DNA of 64,000 bases from Agapetus fuscipes (taxonomy: Eukaryota > Arthropoda > Insecta > Trichoptera > Glossosomatidae): contig OX637345.1 of assembly GCA_951799405.1 (NCBI GenBank), positions 14,260,001-14,324,000 on the forward strand, read 5' to 3'. The notes beneath the pieces were generated by a model that was not told the origin of the DNA, made no database searches, and worked only from the letters and a program-made list of their open reading frames with translations. Numbering within the stretch: position 1 is the stretch's first letter; each line of letters starts with the position of its first letter. Both the position numbers and the translations under genes were made by a program. Shown piece by piece: positions 60,430 through 64,000 of this stretch.

Positions 60430-60848
60430 GCCAATTGGGCCACAGCTCAGTCAGTAGAATTCTCCTTCAAATCCAGAGGTTTAAAGTTCAAATCCCATTT
60501 AGGACGTAAGTCACTTCCTCATATTCATACAAACTTTAAAAATAACTTACATTTTCCCTGCTAGTAGAATGCTTTCGTTCAAGTCCAAAAGGCTACTGTT
60601 CAAACTCCATCAAATGTGTCAGACTCGTTTCTCGATCGGGGTTTTCTTCTAACTGAATCGTAAAACAAGTAAAATTTACCCAGTATCCACATTAAATGAA
60701 TACCAGCTCCTTCGATGACATTGAAATCCTTGCTTCAGTTAATTGGTTGCCTTTCCCTGTAAAAATACAAGTATTCCAATCGCTACATCCAACTCCTGCA
60801 AAACAACGTGGAAAGAAGGTACACTTTATGTGCAGCTTATTTTGTTAT
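60430..60848 (+). repeat. SINE-A, old and expanded
   Basis: GGCCACAGCTCAGTCAGTAG and AAAGTTCAAATCCC mark a worn head; TAAAAATACAAGTATTCC and TACACTTTATGTGCAGC mark the 3' end. Internal duplication of the CTAGTAGAATGCTTTCG region makes it longer than usual. Confidence 0.6.
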
Positions 60849-60954
60849 ATGTAACCCATCGAAAAGAGAACGAAAAATACCATCATACAAGGAAAGACTG
60901 AGGGAAGAAGGGCCCAAGGACGCCGGGCTAAAGAGCCAATGCACCAAATTCACA

Positions 60955-61255
60955 TTTGAGTTCAGCATCTAAACTAAAAATGACCATGTTGATCACCAAT
61001 ACAGAAATCTTGCGTGCATCGGAAAGGGTTGAGGATACCTCAATACCTCAACCCTTTCCGATGCACGCAAGATTTCAAGGGACTTTTCGAAATAGAAACC
61101 ATCATCAAGATAAAATCGAATCGCTGCACAAGACAAAATATTTTTGTGCATGAGAAACAGCATTGGAGACAGAACGGATCCTTGTAGGACACCGCAGTTG
61201 ATTTATAGCAGACGTGATCTACATCTTGTACAGTCAAAATTACTTCGAGCTTTTG
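60955..61255 (-). pseudogene. Non-LTR reverse transcriptase fragment with adjacent hairpin
   Basis: The minus-strand frame reads VNCGVLQGSVLSPMLFLM, which is RT motif B, then about 12 residues later RFYLDDGFYFEKSLEILRAS, where YLDD stands in the position of the usual YADD of motif C. The normal spacer of about 30 residues between motifs is shortened, so a deletion is likely. The frame meets a hairpin at 61011-61073. Fragment only; the clade cannot be told. Confidence 0.55.
61011..61073. other. 26-bp perfect hairpin
   Basis: CTTGCGTGCATCGGAAAGGG plus TTGAGG is followed after 11 bp by its exact inverse ending GATGCACGCAAG. Confidence 0.9.
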
Positions 61256-61334
61256 CATGTTTTAAATAATTCGGTTTTCCGTGGTTTATATCATTTTGAA
61301 AAAAAAAAAAACTAGACGACTGGTAGAGTGCCCA

Positions 61335-61505
61335 GGCAGATTGTCGCAAAACAAAGAGCAATGGAGACAATACGTATCCTTGTGGTACACCGCAGTTGAC
61401 TGCAATCAGACTGATGTAGAGTACAGTGAATATCGCTTCAAGCTTTTGATTTTTTTAAAGTATTCGGTTGTCTGTGGGTTAAATTTTTAAATTGTTTCAA
61501 AAAAA
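61335..61505 (-). pseudogene. Second copy of the same RT motif-B fragment
   Basis: The minus strand encodes SLIAVNCGVPQGYVLSPLLF, parallel to 61150-61210. The plus-strand GTACACCGCAGTTGACTGC and ACACCGCAGTTGATTTATAG align, as do the following 110 bp including a TTTTGAAA/TTTCAAAA end. About 200-bp tandem duplication, diverged. Confidence 0.55.
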
Positions 61506-61575
61506 GTAGACGAGTGGTCAAGTGCCCGGTGCTAGAATGAGGAGGGTCACGGTTCGAGTGCCGGGCTCATATGGA
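61505..61575 (+). repeat. tRNA-Ser/Leu-like SINE head
   Basis: GACGAGTGGTCAAGTGCCC (A-box region) and TCACGGTTCGAGTGCCGGG (B-box). A similar GACGACTGGTAGAGTGCCC occurs at 61313, so the pair probably ends the tandem duplication. Confidence 0.5.
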
Positions 61576-61779
61576 AGCGTGATCGTTTCGGAGGAAGAAA
61601 AAAAGAAAGACCGTGCAGGGTAGGTCGTGATTGTATAAAGCTCGATAATTATAATGTAATTAACAAGAATTGTAGGTAGGTAGGTACATTATTGATTGAC
61701 TGCTGGTGCAAAAAACTATTTTGCACATTTTCTACTTAGTCGTGATTTCTTTTTTTACAAAATAGTTTATATCATAAAT

Positions 61780-61935
61780 GTTTAGTCTAAGCTGCAAGCA
61801 AATTGAAGGGGCTCAAATTTTTCGTCAACAAAATTACTTTGTTTCTATAATCTCACTTCATTATATTACGTTTGTTGACATTTGAGATTCATTCTCCATG
61901 CACAAACAGGCACGTGTAGGTTCATGCAAACTCAT
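61780..61935 (-). repeat. Rep1, degenerate
   Basis: GTCTAAGCTGCAAGC and TTTGAGATTCATTCTCC, GGCACGTGTAGGTTC keep the tail half order with an insertion. Confidence 0.45.
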
Positions 61936-61964
61936 GTTTATTGCGTATTTACTCAACTAATCTG

Positions 61965-62108
61965 CAGCTTTAGCGACTTTAACTTCCTACTACGTTATCA
62001 CAAGTGGCGTGTGATATCTATTTATTTTCACAGGTAAAGAGGCCGTTTACTTGAAGTGAGGTTCTCCCAGCTCCTGAGAAGGCTGGTACTTACCTTCTTG
62101 GAAAGACT
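61965..62108 (-). repeat. SINE-A 3' part, worn
   Basis: ACGTTATCACAAGTGGCGTG, TTATTTTCACAGGTAAAGAGG and CTTGAAGTGAGGTTCTCCC. Confidence 0.65.
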
Positions 62109-62111
62109 TAG

Positions 62112-62560
62112 TAAGAAATCAACTAAGCTACACATGTAGTGTAACTTCTTCCGCATGTGGTGATTTGGGACCTATTTATTTATACAGGCAAGGGGGCCGG
62201 CCTCACACCAACCACTTTCAGTTAAAGTGGAGGTTTACCAGCTTCCGGAGGGGTTGGTTCTAATTTCTTGTGAAGGCTGAGTACATCTTACCGGTGATGA
62301 TGATGATGATGATGGATGATTTCTTTCCTGTGGCGCCATTTAATGGTCCAGGACCATCTCAAGGGTGCCATGGCTTCTGGAGAAAAGTAGTGTCTTCAGT
62401 TCCTCTTTTATTTTGGGCCTGAAATAGACACCGGAACGGGAAATCAGTTCTGATACGTTTGTGAAGTTCTGAAACATTTATGATAAACAATGAGGGAATC
62501 GAACCCTAGCTCCCGACATGAAATGCAATAATTTATACTGTGATCTATCGCCCGGTCATG
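62112..62560 (-). repeat. SINE-A split by an L2-like LINE tail
   Basis: CAACTAAGCTACACATGTAG through CCACTTTCAGTTAAAGTGG to TACATCTTACCGG (62292), then resumes at 62412 (TTATTTTGGGCCTG) and ends in a worn head TGTGATCTATCGCCCGGTC. Confidence 0.8.
62292..62411 (-). pseudogene. L2-like LINE tail nested in SINE-A
   Basis: The minus strand ends GGCGCCACAGGAAAGAAATC with a CATCAT tail (62296-62318), as in the copy at 39565-39980. Only about 120 bp of 3' end inserted. Confidence 0.7.
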
Positions 62561-62640
62561 AAAAAAAAAATGCAAATATTACTGCCTTCTCTAACATGGT
62601 TAACATTGAAAAAATATTTCGATTTTTGCAGGACTGGTAG

Positions 62641-62886
62641 TTTTTTTTTTTTTTTTTTTTTTCGTGTTGCTGTAGAAAGCGCCAATTCTCAAGCAAGACC
62701 CAGTTTCTGTAAGGCTGGATGGACCTTAGAAACCGGTTTTAGGTAAAGGTTTATGAATTTTTCAACCCAGCGAAGAGCAAATTTGCAAATATAAATGGTA
62801 AATTTTTTGTGCTCCGCCGGGATTCAAACCCACAAACTTCCATTTACGAGTCCGAAGTGTTACCACTGGACTACAAACCGGTCTTG
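62641..62886 (-). repeat. SINE-B, 3' truncated
   Basis: Starts after a T-run (62640-62662) at GTTGCTGTAGAAAGCGCC, then CAAGCAAGACCCAGTTTC, GTGCTCCGCCGGGATTC and the head with GACTACAAACCGGTC. The block shared with L2 is missing and replaced by the T-run. Confidence 0.85.
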
Positions 62887-63320
62887 TTGACATAATATCA
62901 GTTTAGGAGCATGGGGGTAATTTTACGGCATTAATTTATTTTCGATTTTTCAAAAATCTCACTCATTAATTACTTTCTTACATTTAATTCAGTTAAATTC
63001 GTACTGTGAATTCTGGTTCCTTTCCGTGTAAAAATTTTTTGTGCAACATAGAACCCGTCAAAAGAAATTCAATAGAGCAATATATAATGGCCAGAACCTA
63101 TCATTAAATCTGCTACCATCATTATTTGTGTAGTGCGCATGTCTTGTGCGCATATTTATTAAAACCTGTACCGCGCATGCGCTGCGCCATCCTATTGATG
63201 ACTTCCGCCACCTGTAGGTATTTAAAAAAGTGGTGGCATGCCTCAAAATCCAGTCTGCGGCGCCTTCTTAGATGTCATAATCACCCCTCATCAATTGTCA
63301 ACAACTGTATGATGTATGTG
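62887..63320. other. No feature seen
   Basis: Mixed spacer, stops in all frames. Confidence 0.25.
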
Positions 63321-63782
63321 TTCTCCAGTTCCATACTCACAATGTATGACAATCCACCACCGCTCCGTACAGACACCTTGCCCTGTGTGTGTCCTGACCT
63401 CCTTCATCAACCACTGTTTGTATGACGCCCTTCTTCTCCAGTTCCATACTCACAATGTATGACAATCCACCACCACTCCGTACAGACACCTTGCCCTGTG
63501 TGTGTCCTGACCTCCTTCATCAACCACTGTTTGTATGACGCCCTTCTTCTCCAGTTCCATACTCACAATGTATGACAATCCACCACCACTCCGTACAGAC
63601 ACCTTGCCCTGTGTGTGTCCTGACCTCCTTCATCAACCACTGTTTGTATGACGCCCTTCTTCTCCAGTTCCATACTCACAATGTATGACAATCCACCACC
63701 ACTCCGTACAGACACCTTGCCCTGTGTGTGTCCTGACCTCCTTCATCAACCACTGTTTCTACAACGCCCTTCTTCTCTAAGT
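63321..63782. repeat. 113-bp tandem array, about 4 units
   Basis: ACCTTGCCCTGTGTGTG at 63375, 63488, 63601 and 63714, period 113. Units are nearly identical to those at 15114-15671, 48 kb away. Confidence 0.95.
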
Positions 63783-63855
63783 TTTTTAACCTTTCATCAC
63801 AATCATTACTCCATATATTATGTTTGCTTTAATTTTGAAGAAATAAATAACTAAG

Positions 63856-63975
63856 ATGCTATTTTATGAAGAAGCTAGGACAGGTTTAACATTGGATAGC
63901 AAACAAAAGGCATATTTAGAATCCGTTTTAGCCAAAGGCGCTAAAAAAGTTCTTAATTTATTGTTCACTCCATGA
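63856..63975 (+). other. Unrecognised 39-codon open frame
   Basis: ATG at 63856 to TGA at 63973: MLFYEEARTGLTL, then DSKQKAYLESVLAKGAKKVL. Charged and non-repetitive, unlike the T-run frames around it, but with no domain and no splice evidence. It may be a stray frame. Confidence 0.15.
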
Positions 63976-64000
63976 TGGAAGAGCATTTTATGTATTAGAA

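Noticed and set aside
1..64000. Dozens of 60-100 codon open frames on both strands
   Set aside because: Most fall in Rep1, SINE-A, SINE-B or tandem units and recur in step with the repeat, or are Phe/Lys-rich from A/T runs. None has a domain, codon bias or splice context.

Overview
This window looks like repeat-saturated, AT-rich DNA from an animal nuclear genome, most likely an arthropod. The arthropod call rests on an R1-clade-like retrotransposon ORF, on a short TTAGG-type telomeric tract (CCTAA on the + strand, 6205-6226), and on the general mix of non-LTR elements. The species cannot be named from sequence alone. There are no operons, no ribosome binding sites and nothing bacterial.

Only one stretch looks like host coding sequence: a 140-nt exon at 290-429 (+). 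It has a pyrimidine-rich acceptor, a good donor, a His run and the first half of a C2H2 zinc finger broken by a phase-0 intron. If real, the remaining 63.5 kb is probably one very large intron, or intron plus downstream intergenic DNA, of a zinc-finger transcription factor gene. I found no second exon that continues the finger.

The rest is layered mobile DNA. The commonest unit is an unnamed short repeat, called Rep1 here, about 250 bp with about 50 copies. It runs from a CCTTGACTTATAGG head to a variable (TTAGA)n or (TTATAGA)n tail and shows at least two subfamilies. Next come three tRNA-headed SINE families: SINE-A (about 320-340 bp, about 28 copies, 8-10 bp target duplications), SINE-B (about 310 bp) and SINE-C. 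Non-LTR pieces include L2/CR1-like ends, RTE-like ends (best copy 58595-59516), a Jockey-like end (about 11022-11848), an R1-like 3' half with a 523-codon ORF (about 23853-25694) and minus-strand RT scraps near 61 kb. DNA-transposon derivatives include a 240-bp near-palindromic element with CTG target duplications, Harbinger-like TTA-flanked elements, a family with AGTGCTTGTTTG-like ends, and singletons. A solo LTR (56639-57284) sits inside a 130-bp tandem repeat. Dispersed 113-bp and 126-bp tandem units occur at several places, and a 23-bp minisatellite lies near 39 kb.

Three observations tie elements together. (1) SINE-B shares its 3' end with the L2-like LINE, as expected if it borrows that LINE's reverse transcriptase. 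(2) Several loci carry 40-nt hammerhead-ribozyme-like modules with a common layout, like those reported in Penelope-like retroelements. (3) Nested insertions with visible target duplications give a relative age order: Rep1 is oldest; LINEs, SINE-A and SINE-B inserted later; and the 240-bp palindromic element is later still.
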